Part shown: positions 39,639-49,377 of the stretch, piece after piece
How the letters are laid out: every line of letters starts with the position of its first letter
How positions within the stretch are numbered: the first letter of the stretch is position 1
DNA from: an uncultured cyanobacterium
Lineage (GTDB): Bacteria > Cyanobacteriota > Cyanobacteriia > Cyanobacteriales > FACHB-T130
Assembly: GCA_936920195.1 (NCBI GenBank)
Contig: CAKZHE010000227.1
Location: forward strand, 1 to 61,808
Length of the DNA: 61,808 bases
Direction of reading: 5' to 3'
Translations under genes and position numbers: made by a program
The notes under the pieces: generated by a model
Databases searched by the model: none
What the model was told of the DNA's origin: nothing
Seen by the model: only the letters and a program-made list of their open reading frames with translations

Positions 39639-39938
39639 TTAGCAATAACTTCTTTTATTACCTGTTCCCTGTTCCCTGTTCCCTTGAACTACCGCTTCAC
39701 CATAATCGGGAATCCAGGCTAACCAACTATCTTCCGAGTGCTGGCACAACAGCAAAGCTTCATTAAAGCTAAAAGGACTGAATAACTCTTTCAGTTGTAC
39801 CCAGGTATTAACTTGGCATTCCCCACTGGAGGTGATATCAGCCTTCAGCCCACTGATAAATTTTGGGGACTCTAACTCATAGGCGTTGCGAGAACGCCAT
39901 TGAACTTCTGACCCAGGTTGACAGGCATCAAATTGCAT
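39639..39938 (-). CDS. Small hypothetical protein
   Basis: About 99 residues from ATG 39938 (CAAGGA upstream), beginning MQFDACQPGSEVQWRSRNA. Recognisable features are only GECQVNTWVQLKELFSPFSF and HSEDSWLAWIPDYGEAVV, which look like a compact beta-rich fold. The last dozen codons run into a TTCCCTG tandem repeat, so the native C-terminus was probably lost to repeat insertion. A longer frame to 40043 exists but lacks a ribosome site. No family is recognised. Confidence 0.5.
   Translation of the reverse strand: MQFDACQPGSEVQWRSRNAYELESPKFISGLKADITSSGECQVNTWVQLKELFSPFSFNEALLLCQHSEDSWLAWIPDYGEAVVQGNREQGTGNKRSYC
39656..39685. repeat. TTCCCTG short tandem repeat
   Basis: Four copies of a 7-bp CTGTTCC unit. 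The run forms the 3' end of the minus-strand gene above, and a GGGGTGAT run lies beside it at 39601-39630. Confidence 0.75.
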
Positions 39939-40248
39939 ATACGTTAGTTCCTTGCTGAAGTTGACTCTGAAGCGTAGGCGTTTCTCTATAGGGTTGATAA
40001 AATATCTTCTGTAGCTTATGCTACTAAATAACCAAAACAACAAACAAGGAAATGTTAAAAAACTTTACCAAAATGAGTGGGTGTAGCGCCCTGTCACTTC
40101 GACAAACTCAGTGACCACCTTCTAGTACGGCTTCAGAAGGGATATATTGGTGTTGCGTTCCAACCAAATGCCTTAAGGGGTTGCCCATTGGAAGCCCCCA
40201 TCCTTCAGCACAAACCCCAGCAGCCAATATCAGGATAGAATACCAGCA
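39939..40248. other. Intergenic region before the multidomain regulator
   Basis: 310 bp with no supported gene. It includes CACTTCGACAAACTCAGTG (near 40098-40116), a dispersed dyad-like repeat frequent in bacteria of this kind, and CAGGATAG as ribosome site for GTG 40249. Confidence 0.4.
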
Positions 40249-42111
40249 GTGAGAATTCTATTAGTTGAAGACGATCGCGGCGTAGCAGAATTAATTAGAG
40301 AAGCTTTAACTGGTCAACACCACCTAGTAGAGCTAGCCACCGATGGATTAGAAGGGTGGGAACTAGCAGAAGCCATTCATTACGACCTGATTGTGCTGGA
40401 TTTAATGCTGCCCAAACTAGATGGGATTACGCTGTGCCAGCGACTCCGCGCCCGCAAATATAGTACCCCCATTCTCTTGTTGACGGCGCAAGACAACAGC
40501 ACGAACAAAGTCATGGGGCTAGATGCGGGAGCCGACGACTATGTAGTTAAGCCCTTTGACATTCAGGAATTATTAGCCCGGATTAGAGCCTTGCTCCGTC
40601 GTAGCAGCACTGCGACTGCACCGATCATTGAATGGGGGAAAATTCATCTCAACCCCAGCAGTTGCCAAGTCAGCTATGATGGGCAAGCTTTGCATTTAAC
40701 GAGTAAAGAGTACGCCCTCCTAGAGCTATTTTTGCGGAATAGCCAGCGAATTTTTAGCCAAAGTGCCTTGCTCGACCACTTGTGGTCTTTTGCCGAACCG
40801 CCTTCAGAAAATACTGTCAGAGCGCACATCAAAAGCTTGCGCTCCAAACTGAAGAAAATGGGAGCAGAAGACCCGATTGAGACAGTATATGGATTAGGCT
40901 ATCGGCTGAAAATGCCAGAGTCAAAGGCCGAAGTAGCACCGCTGCCAATTGTCCCAGATTCTGAACAGCAGCAAATCGCGGCGGGGATAGCCGCTCTTTG
41001 GGAGAAATTTAAAGACAAGTATATGAATCGGATTAAAGTTGTCGAAAGGGCGTTGCAAGCCCTACAAGGTGGCAACTTAACCGAACAATTACGACAACAA
41101 GCCCAGCAAGAAGTTCATACGCTAATTGGCTCTCTGGGAAGTTTTGGGTTTAAAAATGCTTCTAATCGGGCGAGGGAGATTGAGCAGTTATTACAGCCCC
41201 AAAAGTTTTTGCCTGCCCAAAAGCAGCAGCTAACTGTATTGGTAAATAAGTTAAAACAGGACTTGCTGCAACCCTTGGTGTCGCCAGAAACCCCAGTCCA
41301 ACCGCAGAGGCGACTGGATAGCGATCCCAATTTACCCCCGCGTCTATTAATTGTTGATGACGATCTAGCCTTAGCCGAACAAATAGCTACCGAAACCCCG
41401 GCTTGGGGAATTTCCACAGAATTAGCGGGGAGCCTAAGTGCGGCGAGAGAAGCGATCGCCCGCAATCCTCCCGATATAATTTTGCTAGACCTGTGCTTTC
41501 CGGAATCTGCCGAGAATGGTTTAGCACTGTTAGAAGAACTAGCTACCTATCAGCCGCCGATTCCCGCGATCGCTTTTACTGCCCAAGAAAGTTTTGCCGA
41601 TCGGATTAAAGTCGCCCGGTTGGGGGGAAAAGGATTTTTGCAAAAGCCCATCGCTCCGGCAGCAGTGGTGGCAGCGATCGCCCAAGTCTTGCAACCTGCC
41701 ACCCATACGGCGGCTAAATTACTCATTGTCGATGATGACCCCCAATTACTAGACTGCTTGCACTCCTTACTATCCCCCTGGGGTTTTGAACTCGTCTTGC
41801 TAGATGATCCCACCAAGTTTTGGGAAGTGTTAGAAAAATCGGCTCCCGACTTGCTGATTTTGGACTTAGAAATGCCAGAATTCAGCGGCATCGATCTCTG
41901 TCAAGTGGTTCGCAATGAACCCCACGGTCACGAATTGCCAATTCTCTTTCTCTCTGCTTACACTGATGCTCAGACAGTCCAGCAAATATTTACCTCTGGG
42001 GCTGACGACTATGCCAGCAAACCAATTGTGGAGCCAGAACTGATTGCTCGCGTCCTTAATCAACTAGAGCGGGTACAAGTTAGAAATCAACTCCGGAAAT
42101 TTATTGGTTAA
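40249..42111 (+). CDS. OmpR-type response regulator with Hpt and two extra receiver domains
   Basis: 620 residues, domain order: receiver (1-115, D51, K101); winged-helix DNA-binding domain (about 125-222, LTSKEYALLELF and RAHIKSLRSKL); Hpt-like domain (about 245-345, H290 in VHTLIGSLGSFGF); second receiver (364-480, D414); third receiver (489-605, D539). Such proteins place a phosphorelay inside a DNA-binding regulator, so signals from several kinases could converge. GTG 40249 with AGGATAG upstream is the only good start. The nine-PAS histidine kinase gene 438 bp downstream on the same strand is the most likely partner. The regulon cannot be deduced. Confidence 0.92.
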   Translation: MRILLVEDDRGVAELIREALTGQHHLVELATDGLEGWELAEAIHYDLIVLDLMLPKLDGITLCQRLRARKYSTPILLLTAQDNSTNKVMGLDAGADDYVVKPFDIQELLARIRALLRRSSTATAPIIEWGKIHLNPSSCQVSYDGQALHLTSKEYALLELFLRNSQRIFSQSALLDHLWSFAEPPSENTVRAHIKSLRSKLKKMGAEDPIETVYGLGYRLKMPESKAEVAPLPIVPDSEQQQIAAGIAALWEKFKDKYMNRIKVVERALQALQGGNLTEQLRQQAQQEVHTLIGSLGSFGFKNASNRAREIEQLLQPQKFLPAQKQQLTVLVNKLKQDLLQPLVSPETPVQPQRRLDSDPNLPPRLLIVDDDLALAEQIATETPAWGISTELAGSLSAAREAIARNPPDIILLDLCFPESAENGLALLEELATYQPPIPAIAFTAQESFADRIKVARLGGKGFLQKPIAPAAVVAAIAQVLQPATHTAAKLLIVDDDPQLLDCLHSLLSPWGFELVLLDDPTKFWEVLEKSAPDLLILDLEMPEFSGIDLCQVVRNEPHGHELPILFLSAYTDAQTVQQIFTSGADDYASKPIVEPELIARVLNQLERVQVRNQLRKFIG

Positions 42112-42549
42112 ACCTTTTGGCTTTCACTCAGGATCGGATAGGGCGATCGACTTAGATTTTAAGTAATTGCTCTTGGTATTTCTCCCAATTCAGCCGTGGA
42201 AATACCAAGGTCTTAGTAGCACTTAAACACAAATTAAAAGCTAAATGAATTACAATTACTATATAGCGATTCCATTTAATTTATCAACCGCCCTTAAAAC
42301 TAACCCTCTCGCTTTCTAGAAGAGAGGAACAAGAAATATTACAACCCATTTAGGATCGCTATAGCAATTATCTAACATTAAAAAAACAGCTAATGCCAAG
42401 AAATAACCCCCCATCGCTTTTCCCAGCGGAAATGTAGAATGCTATCTGATTAGCGATCGCACACATTAGGCATCGCTTCGCGCAATCGCGAAGCGCAGTG
42501 CCGGAGGCAATCGCAAAGCTTTGCCGACTGATTGATATCATTGCCAAAT
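42112..42549. other. Intergenic region between regulator and kinase genes
   Basis: 438 bp without a supported gene. Positions about 42460-42530 contain imperfect repeats of GGCATCGCTTCGCGCAATCG and GAAGCGCAGTGCCGGAGGCA, a GC-rich dispersed repeat of cyanobacteria. The rest is AT-rich. No promoter or terminator stands out. Confidence 0.4.
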
Positions 42550-45500
42550 ATGTCATTCTCCTCGCCAGCTAATATTCTCCTGGTTGACAGCCAGCCCGAA
42601 AATGACCTAGCCCTAGAATTAATTCTCAATCAGCTAGGGCAGAATTTTGTCTTAGCGCGATCGCCAGAGCAAGCATCAGCCTTTTTGCAGCAACAAAGTT
42701 TTGCACTGATTTTGCTAGCAATTCCGCCCCTGATAGAGGAAGGATTCGCTACAGCTAGGGCAATCCAAAAAAATCAGCCAGCACAGGCTGTACCAATGAT
42801 TTTTCTGGGAAATAGCCCCAATCAAGAACTAATTAATCAAAGCTACACCCTAGGAGCAGTTGATTATCTAGTTTTCCCAATTAATCCCATAGTCTTAACT
42901 GCCAAAATTAAAGTGTTTATCAAACTATTTCAACAAAATACTGCCCAGGAACAAGCCGCAACCTGCGCCCAAACCCAGATTGTCGAACTTCATCGCGCCC
43001 TGAATACCGAAATTGCCGAACGCCAGCGGCTAGAAGCAGTCCTGCAAGAGAGCGAAGAGCGATTCCAAGCCCTATCTGAAGCCATCCTGGAAGCCATTGT
43101 TATCCATGAGAGGGGAATAGTCCTAGAAGCCAATGCTGCCTTTGCCAAAATGTTTGGCTATGAGTCAGGAGAAGTCCTAGGGATGAATGCTAGGGATTTT
43201 TTAACTCCAGAATCCGTGGAATTACTCTTCCAACAGATTGCCATTGCTTATGAAAAATCCTATGAAATGGTCGGAATCAAAAAAGATGGCACCCTTTTTT
43301 CCCTAGAAGTTACGGGAAAAAATATCTGGTATCAAGGCCGCCAAGTCAGAGTTGCTTCCGTTTGGGATATGACTGAACGCAAACAGAGAGAAACAGCCTT
43401 ACAGCAAAGCGAAGAACGGTTGCGGCTCGCCATGCTCAACGCCCCATTACCCATTATGATTCATGCCGAAGATGGCGAAATCTTACATATCAGTAAAGCC
43501 TGGACAGATTTAACGGGTTATGACCCAGAAGAAATTACCACTATCTCCGCATGGGTAGCCTGCGGGCATCGCCACCACCAACCTTTCATGGAGTCCTATA
43601 TCCCCTCCCTATACGACTTGCAAGAGCGGTTAGATGAAGGCGATTTTACAATTATGACTCGTAGTGGTGAATTAAGAACTTGGAGTTTTCGGTCGGCTCC
43701 TTTAGGGGAAACAGTTGATGGCAGGCGCTTACTAATTGCCATGGCTATAGATATTACTGAACGCCAGCGTCGAGAAAAACAACTGCATTTACTGGAATCA
43801 GTAGTTGTTAATGCCAACGATGCAGTTTTAATTACCTCTGCCGAAGCGAAGGATCAATTCGGTGGAGAAATTATTTATACCAACCAAGCCTTTACTCAAA
43901 TTACTGGGTACAGTCCAGAAGAAGTATTAGGAAAAACCCCCAAATTTTTGTATGGAGAAAAAACTAACTGTACTGCCTTGACCGAAATTAGTCGCGCTTG
44001 GCAAACCCACCAACCCGTAAGGGTAGAGCTAGTGCAATATCGTCGAGATGGGAGCAAATTTTGGGTAGAACTGAGCGCCATTCCCATTACCAATGAAGAA
44101 GGTGACTTGACTCACTGGGTAACTGTGGAACGTAATATCAGCCGTCGCAAACAAGCCGAAATTGTTCAAGCCCAATTAATCGAATCTCTCCAAGAAAGTC
44201 AGCGGCTAGTTCAGCAGATTACTGACACCACTCCCAACCTAATCTATATTTTCGATATTATTCAAAAACGCAACCTTTATGCCAATCAACGCTGCTGCGA
44301 ATTCTTTGGTTTTGGCTTAAATGCCATTCAAATGGGGGAAGATTTTTTTGCCCAGGCGATGCACCCAGAAGATTCATTCAAACTAAATGAATTACCAGCC
44401 AAATTTGCCCTCGCCCAAGATGGTGAAATTATTGAAAATGAATTTCGGATGCGAAATGCCCAAGGTGAGTGGCGCTGGCTCCATTCTTGGGAGGTAATTT
44501 TTCTGAGAAATCAGGCTGGAGAACCGATTCAAATACTGGGAACGGCAGTCGATGTGACGGAGCGCCAGCGAGCGGAAGTGGCCTTACAAAAAGCTAAAGA
44601 TGAACTAGAAATTAAAGTGGCTGAACGGACAGTGGAATTAAAACAGTCTAATCAACAGTTGCAAACCGAACTTTTGGAACGGGCGAGAGCGCAACTGCGG
44701 TTGCAAGAACAAGCCCAATTATTAGATTTAGCCCATGATGCGATTACTGTTTGCACTCTAGATCATACGATTACTTTTTGGAATCGCGGTGCTGAGGAAA
44801 TCTATGGATTTACGGCGGCGGAAGCCTTGGGGAAAAAATATTCTGACCTGTTGCAAACGCAATTTTTCCAACCTCTGCCAAAGATTACTGCCGAACTGTT
44901 GGGATCTGGGCGTTGGGAAGGAGAATTACAGCAAATTAAACGGGATGGTAAACCAATTATAGTTGCTAGTCGCTGGGCGCTCCAACGCGATGCCTATGGC
45001 ACTCCCCTGAAAATTTTGAAAATTAAGAATAATATTACTGAGCGCAAGTTTGCCGAAGCTGCTTTGCGGGAGAGCGAAGAACGTTTTCGGAGTGCTTTTG
45101 ATTACGCCACAATTGGGATGGCACTGGTGGGTTTAGATGGTGGCTGGCTGAAAGTTAATCATTCTTTATGCGAAATTGTGGGTTATTCGGAAGCAGAATT
45201 ATTAGGGACAACTTTTCAAGCGATCGCTCATTCGGATGATTTAGATGCAGCTTTCCAATGTGCTGCCCAATTGTTATCTGGAGAGATCCGTTCCTATCAG
45301 ATGGAGCAACGATATTTCCATAAATCAGGTCATATTGTCTGGATTTTGTCAAGCGGTTCCCTAATCCGCGATCTGGATAATTCACCATTATATTTTATTG
45401 CCCAAATTCAAGATATTACCGACCGCAAACTAGCGGAACAAGAGCGCGATCGCTTCTTCAATTTGTCCATCGATATTTTGGGAGTAGCGAAATTAGGTGG

Positions 45501-47223
45501 TGAAATTAAACAGTTAAATCCAGCTTGGGAGAAAATCCTAGGTTTCTCTGTCGAGAAATCCCAAGGAAAGTTCTTCCAAGAATTTATGCACCTAGAAGAT
45601 CTCCCGGCGGTTTCCCTAGCTTGCGAACGATTATTTACTGGTGAGGCAATTATCGACCTGGAAAATCGCTGTCTCTGTCTGGATGGTAGCTATAAATGGT
45701 TGTCTTGGACGATAATACCTTTTCTCCAAGAAGGATTAATTTACTGTTTTGCCCGGGACATTACTGAACGGAAACAGGTAGAAGCAGAACGGGCAAAATT
45801 GATTGCCATTCTGGAAGCAACTTCTGATTTTGTCTCTTCTGCCGATCTGGATGGACAAGTTTTTTACTTCAACAAAGCGGCGCGGAAAACTTTGGGGATT
45901 GAACATCGCGAGGGGTTTGGAACTTTGAAAATTCCCGAAAGCCATCCTAATTGGGCTGCGGAACTAATTCAAAATGAAGGCATTCCCACTGCCATCCGTG
46001 AGGGTAGTTGGATGGGAGAAACTGCCATGATTAGTTATGAAGGTCGAGAAATACCCCTCTCCCAGTTAATTATTGCCCACAAATCAGCAGATGGTAATGT
46101 GAATATGATTTCTAGCGTGGCGCGGGATATTACTCAACAAAAACAGATTGAAGCTACTCTGCGGGAATCGGAACGCCGCTGGCGGAGCTTGCTAGATCAT
46201 GTCCGGTTGGTAGTAGTGGGACTAGACCGCGAATATCAGGTTGACTATGCCAATCCGTTCTTTCTAGAATTGGTGGGTTATTCCAGTGAGGAAGTGATTG
46301 GGAAAGATTGGCTGGAAACTTTTTTACCCCATCACCAGCGCCGACGGGAACAAAATAGCTTTCAAGAATTGCTAGGACAGAAATTTTCTAGCCATAGTCA
46401 AAACCTGGTAATAACTAAGTCTGGGGAAGAAAAACTGATTGCTTGGAACCATACTTTATTGAAGGATTTGCAAGGGAATGCTATTGGGATTCTCAGTATT
46501 GGGGAAGATATCACTGAGCGGCAAGCCATTGAACGGATGAAAAGCGAGTTTGTTTCGGTGGTGAGCCACGAACTGCGAACGCCGCTAACTTCGATTCACG
46601 GCGCTTTGAATTTGCTCTCTAGCGGTTTAGTAGACCCCCAAACGGAGAAAGGCAAGCGGGTGATCGAAATTGCGGCTGACAATGCCGAGCGCCTAGCCCG
46701 ATTAGTTAATGATATTCTGGAATTGGAACGATTGGAGTCGGGGAAAATTAGTTTATCCAAGCAACCCTGTAATGTAGCGGAAGCGATCGCGAAGGTGGTA
46801 GATTTGATGCAGGTGATGGCAAGTCGGATGGGAATTTCCCTGATGGCAGTAGCTCCAGCTATTGAAGTGGAGGCAGATAGCGATCGCCTAATTCAAGTCC
46901 TCACCAATTTAATCGGGAATGCCATCAAATTTTCTCCCAAAAACTCGACGGTTTGGCTAAAAGTAGAATCCCAATCTTCCGAGTCTGGTCCGCCATCAAT
47001 TAAGTTTATCATCAGAGATCAAGGGCGGGGCATCCCAGCTGATAAACTAGAAAGCATCTTCGAGCGCTTTCAACAAGTTGATGCCTCAGACTCTCGTAAA
47101 AAAGGTGGCACGGGTTTAGGTTTAGCCATCTGTCGCAGCATTGTACAGCAACATGGGGGGCAAATTTGGGCAGAAAGTATTGTTGGTGAAGGTAGCTGTT
47201 TTTATTTCACTTTGCCTTTATGA
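42550..47223 (+). CDS. Nine-PAS sensor histidine kinase with N-terminal pseudo-receiver
   Basis: 1557 residues and no transmembrane helix. The N-terminal receiver-like domain (about 8-130) has lost both phosphotransfer residues: the Asp strand reads LILLAIPP and the Lys position VDYLVFPIN. After a coiled coil come nine PAS domains, the first near 175 (ALSEAILEAIVIHERGIVLE) and the last near 1220 (LLDHVRLVVVGLDREYQVDY), each ending in DxTERK/Q-like linkers. HisKA contains H1340 in VVSHELRTPLTSI. The ATPase has NLIGNAIKFSP, RDQGRGIP and GGTGLGLAICRSIV. ATG 42550 is chosen over TTG 42532. The next gene overlaps its stop (ATGA), implying coupled translation. Confidence 0.92.
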   Translation: MSFSSPANILLVDSQPENDLALELILNQLGQNFVLARSPEQASAFLQQQSFALILLAIPPLIEEGFATARAIQKNQPAQAVPMIFLGNSPNQELINQSYTLGAVDYLVFPINPIVLTAKIKVFIKLFQQNTAQEQAATCAQTQIVELHRALNTEIAERQRLEAVLQESEERFQALSEAILEAIVIHERGIVLEANAAFAKMFGYESGEVLGMNARDFLTPESVELLFQQIAIAYEKSYEMVGIKKDGTLFSLEVTGKNIWYQGRQVRVASVWDMTERKQRETALQQSEERLRLAMLNAPLPIMIHAEDGEILHISKAWTDLTGYDPEEITTISAWVACGHRHHQPFMESYIPSLYDLQERLDEGDFTIMTRSGELRTWSFRSAPLGETVDGRRLLIAMAIDITERQRREKQLHLLESVVVNANDAVLITSAEAKDQFGGEIIYTNQAFTQITGYSPEEVLGKTPKFLYGEKTNCTALTEISRAWQTHQPVRVELVQYRRDGSKFWVELSAIPITNEEGDLTHWVTVERNISRRKQAEIVQAQLIESLQESQRLVQQITDTTPNLIYIFDIIQKRNLYANQRCCEFFGFGLNAIQMGEDFFAQAMHPEDSFKLNELPAKFALAQDGEIIENEFRMRNAQGEWRWLHSWEVIFLRNQAGEPIQILGTAVDVTERQRAEVALQKAKDELEIKVAERTVELKQSNQQLQTELLERARAQLRLQEQAQLLDLAHDAITVCTLDHTITFWNRGAEEIYGFTAAEALGKKYSDLLQTQFFQPLPKITAELLGSGRWEGELQQIKRDGKPIIVASRWALQRDAYGTPLKILKIKNNITERKFAEAALRESEERFRSAFDYATIGMALVGLDGGWLKVNHSLCEIVGYSEAELLGTTFQAIAHSDDLDAAFQCAAQLLSGEIRSYQMEQRYFHKSGHIVWILSSGSLIRDLDNSPLYFIAQIQDITDRKLAEQERDRFFNLSIDILGVAKLGGEIKQLNPAWEKILGFSVEKSQGKFFQEFMHLEDLPAVSLACERLFTGEAIIDLENRCLCLDGSYKWLSWTIIPFLQEGLIYCFARDITERKQVEAERAKLIAILEATSDFVSSADLDGQVFYFNKAARKTLGIEHREGFGTLKIPESHPNWAAELIQNEGIPTAIREGSWMGETAMISYEGREIPLSQLIIAHKSADGNVNMISSVARDITQQKQIEATLRESERRWRSLLDHVRLVVVGLDREYQVDYANPFFLELVGYSSEEVIGKDWLETFLPHHQRRREQNSFQELLGQKFSSHSQNLVITKSGEEKLIAWNHTLLKDLQGNAIGILSIGEDITERQAIERMKSEFVSVVSHELRTPLTSIHGALNLLSSGLVDPQTEKGKRVIEIAADNAERLARLVNDILELERLESGKISLSKQPCNVAEAIAKVVDLMQVMASRMGISLMAVAPAIEVEADSDRLIQVLTNLIGNAIKFSPKNSTVWLKVESQSSESGPPSIKFIIRDQGRGIPADKLESIFERFQQVDASDSRKKGGTGLGLAICRSIVQQHGGQIWAESIVGEGSCFYFTLPL

Positions 47224-48071
47224 AAAAGCAGAAAAATAAATTTAGCCATCTCACTGCCATCGAACGAGTTTATTTGTCATTTCCTGCCCAATTGTTATGG
47301 AATCAAGATTTACTCAAAGGTCAAATTCTCGACTTTGGTTGTGGATTTGGCAATGATGTGAAATTACTGCAAGCTAAAGGATTAGATATCACAGGTTACG
47401 ATCCCCATTATTTTCCCAAATATCCTGAAAATAAATTTGATACCATTCTTTGTTTTTATGTTTTAAACGTTTTATTTCCCGAAGAACAAACCAGCGTTTT
47501 GATGGAAGTTTCCCATTTATTAAAGCCGGGAGGAAAAGCCTATTATGCGGTGAGAAGAGACTTGAAAAAGGAAGGTTTTCGCGAGCATTTTATTCACAAG
47601 AAACCGACATATCAGTGTATAGTTAAACTTCCCTTTAAATCGATATATTTGGATGAATATTGTGAAATCTATGAATATATTCATTATAACTTTCAAAGAA
47701 ACTCTGCCGATCGTTGTCCATTTTGCAATCCTCGCAAAACCCTGACTTTAATTACCGAATCTGCTACGGCATACTCCATATTTGATGGTTATCCTATGAG
47801 TAAAGGTCATGCTCTAATTATCCCGAAACGCCATATTGCTAATTATTTTGACTTGCCATTTAAAGAGCAATCTGCCTGCTGGTTTATGGTGAACAAAGTC
47901 CAAGAAATTCTCACCCAAAAACTTCAACCTGACGGGTTTAATGTGGGGATGAATATCAATCGAGAGGCGGGACAAAGGATGATGCACGCCAATATTCATC
48001 TGATTCCTCGCTATCAAGGTGATGCAGTTGAAGCCAAAGGTGGGATGAGATATGTGATTCCCAAGTCATAA
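47220..48071 (+). CDS. Class I SAM methyltransferase-HIT family fusion
   Basis: 283 residues. The N-terminal half is a small SAM-dependent methyltransferase (ILDFGCGFG at 36-44, FDTILCFYVLNVL near 73-85, LKPGGKAYYAVRRD). The C-terminal half is a HIT nucleotide-binding fold with a zinc CPFC (166-169), GHALIIPKRH and MHANIHLIPRY. In active HIT hydrolases the histidine triad is HxHxH and the middle His forms the nucleotide intermediate; here it is N258 between H256 and H260. Hydrolase activity of the usual kind is therefore doubtful. The ATG overlaps the stop of the PAS kinase. The methyl acceptor is unknown. Confidence 0.88.
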   Translation: MKKQKNKFSHLTAIERVYLSFPAQLLWNQDLLKGQILDFGCGFGNDVKLLQAKGLDITGYDPHYFPKYPENKFDTILCFYVLNVLFPEEQTSVLMEVSHLLKPGGKAYYAVRRDLKKEGFREHFIHKKPTYQCIVKLPFKSIYLDEYCEIYEYIHYNFQRNSADRCPFCNPRKTLTLITESATAYSIFDGYPMSKGHALIIPKRHIANYFDLPFKEQSACWFMVNKVQEILTQKLQPDGFNVGMNINREAGQRMMHANIHLIPRYQGDAVEAKGGMRYVIPKS

Positions 48072-48133
48072 TCAAATGCTACACTGCGTTTCGCTCAGGA
48101 TGACAATAAGTCCTTGCGTAAGTCCTGATAGAT

Positions 48134-49348
48134 TCATTTTCTAGCAGGCAAAATTCCTCCCTTGCTCAGATTATCTTCAATTTTTATGAGTAATTCAAAA
48201 TCGGCGGCTGGTAATAACTGATTTTCAAAATAAGAACGATCTGGAGAAGATGGTTTTTCGAGAAAGGTAAAGGCTTCCCGAAATTCTTGGGGAGTAGCAG
48301 TAATTGGTGCATCAAAGTGACAGGGAATAATCCGCTGGAAATTCCAACTGGCTACTTTATCTGCCCAATTGAGGGTGGCTTGGGAAGCGCGGTTGAGAAT
48401 CAAGGTTTGTAAAACGGGAGCCACAATTGGTTTGCCTCCTCTCCGCAAGGCAGTAAAAGATTGCTGCCAATCGCTACCTTGCCATTTGAAAGGAAATAAG
48501 CCAAAATATGCCTTTTTAGATCTATCTGGAGCTTGGCGAGCCTCCCGAATTGCCTCGCCTAATTTAATTGTTTCGAGGGCGCTGGGTCGAAAGTAAAATG
48601 CAAATAGGGAAATTCGCTGCCATCCCCGCTGACGGTTTGCCGGAGTATCGACAATGGGATCTAAAACATGATTTTTGGCATGGAAGAGTAAGGGGTAAGG
48701 ATCAAGTTTTACTACCGCTGGGGGTTCGGCGGGAATAGAAACAATGGTATCGGTGAGTAAGAGGGAATGCGATCGCCGATGATAAAATGCTACTTCGACA
48801 AACTTGCCTAAACCTAGTTCAATGGAGCCAAGGATGGCATAATCAAATTCATTGGCAAAGGGTGTTTGACTGCTATCGGCAGGTAAAACTTGCGTCCGAT
48901 TTCCGGGCAATCCCAACCAACTCAGGGGTAAATTAAAGGGAAAACTCCATTGATTAGGGGCAACAAACACTACAGCCTGGGGAAAATAGCGCGCAAAGGG
49001 ACCAACAAAGACTTTATGTTCCAAACCAGAGGCCGTAGGCAAGATAATATATTTAATGTTGCCATGTTTAATTTCTAATTCTTTCACCAATCGCAGGCAT
49101 TCTGGAGTGGGAGCAACGGGAGCATAAACCAGCAAACCGCCCTCAGCCAACTTGACAACGGTCATCCGAATTGGCACAACTACATACAGGATGCCTTGGA
49201 TTTGCTCAAATGTCCAAATAGTATCTTGGAGAACTTCTAGCCGGATTGTCCGCCGCTTACCGTAGGGATAAAGTGGTAATGCTGGCCAAAAATTCCAAGA
49301 CAAATCCTGCGGCTGATTTTCCTGCTCCTCTTTTCCCACTTGCTCCAC
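48134..49348 (-). CDS. DUF4336 protein (metallo-beta-lactamase-like fold)
   Basis: 404 residues. The start of the domain, GILYVVVPIRMTVVKLAEGGLLVYAPVAPTPE (split here over about 52-84), and YIILPTASGLEHKVFVGPFARYFP (about 100-123) match DUF4336, a family with a beta-lactamase-like fold but an altered HxHxDH (here a single His in LEHK). Near the C-terminus RIIPCHFDAPI gives another conserved His. The biochemical role is unknown; the family is common in plants and cyanobacteria. It is divergent from the peroxiredoxin gene with only 29 bp between starts, so their promoters overlap. Confidence 0.8.
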   Translation of the reverse strand: MEQVGKEEQENQPQDLSWNFWPALPLYPYGKRRTIRLEVLQDTIWTFEQIQGILYVVVPIRMTVVKLAEGGLLVYAPVAPTPECLRLVKELEIKHGNIKYIILPTASGLEHKVFVGPFARYFPQAVVFVAPNQWSFPFNLPLSWLGLPGNRTQVLPADSSQTPFANEFDYAILGSIELGLGKFVEVAFYHRRSHSLLLTDTIVSIPAEPPAVVKLDPYPLLFHAKNHVLDPIVDTPANRQRGWQRISLFAFYFRPSALETIKLGEAIREARQAPDRSKKAYFGLFPFKWQGSDWQQSFTALRRGGKPIVAPVLQTLILNRASQATLNWADKVASWNFQRIIPCHFDAPITATPQEFREAFTFLEKPSSPDRSYFENQLLPAADFELLIKIEDNLSKGGILPARK

Positions 49349-49377
49349 ACCCCATTCCCCTTTCTAAAGATAAACCT

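Noticed and set aside
40098-40116. Attachment site in the CACTTCGACAAACTCAGTG motif
   Set aside because: It is a common dispersed sequence and no integrase or tRNA lies nearby.
43800-44150. LOV photosensor in the third PAS domain
   Set aside because: The flavin-binding GxNCRFLQ motif is absent; the segment reads GKTPKFLYGEKTNC, with Cys in the wrong place.
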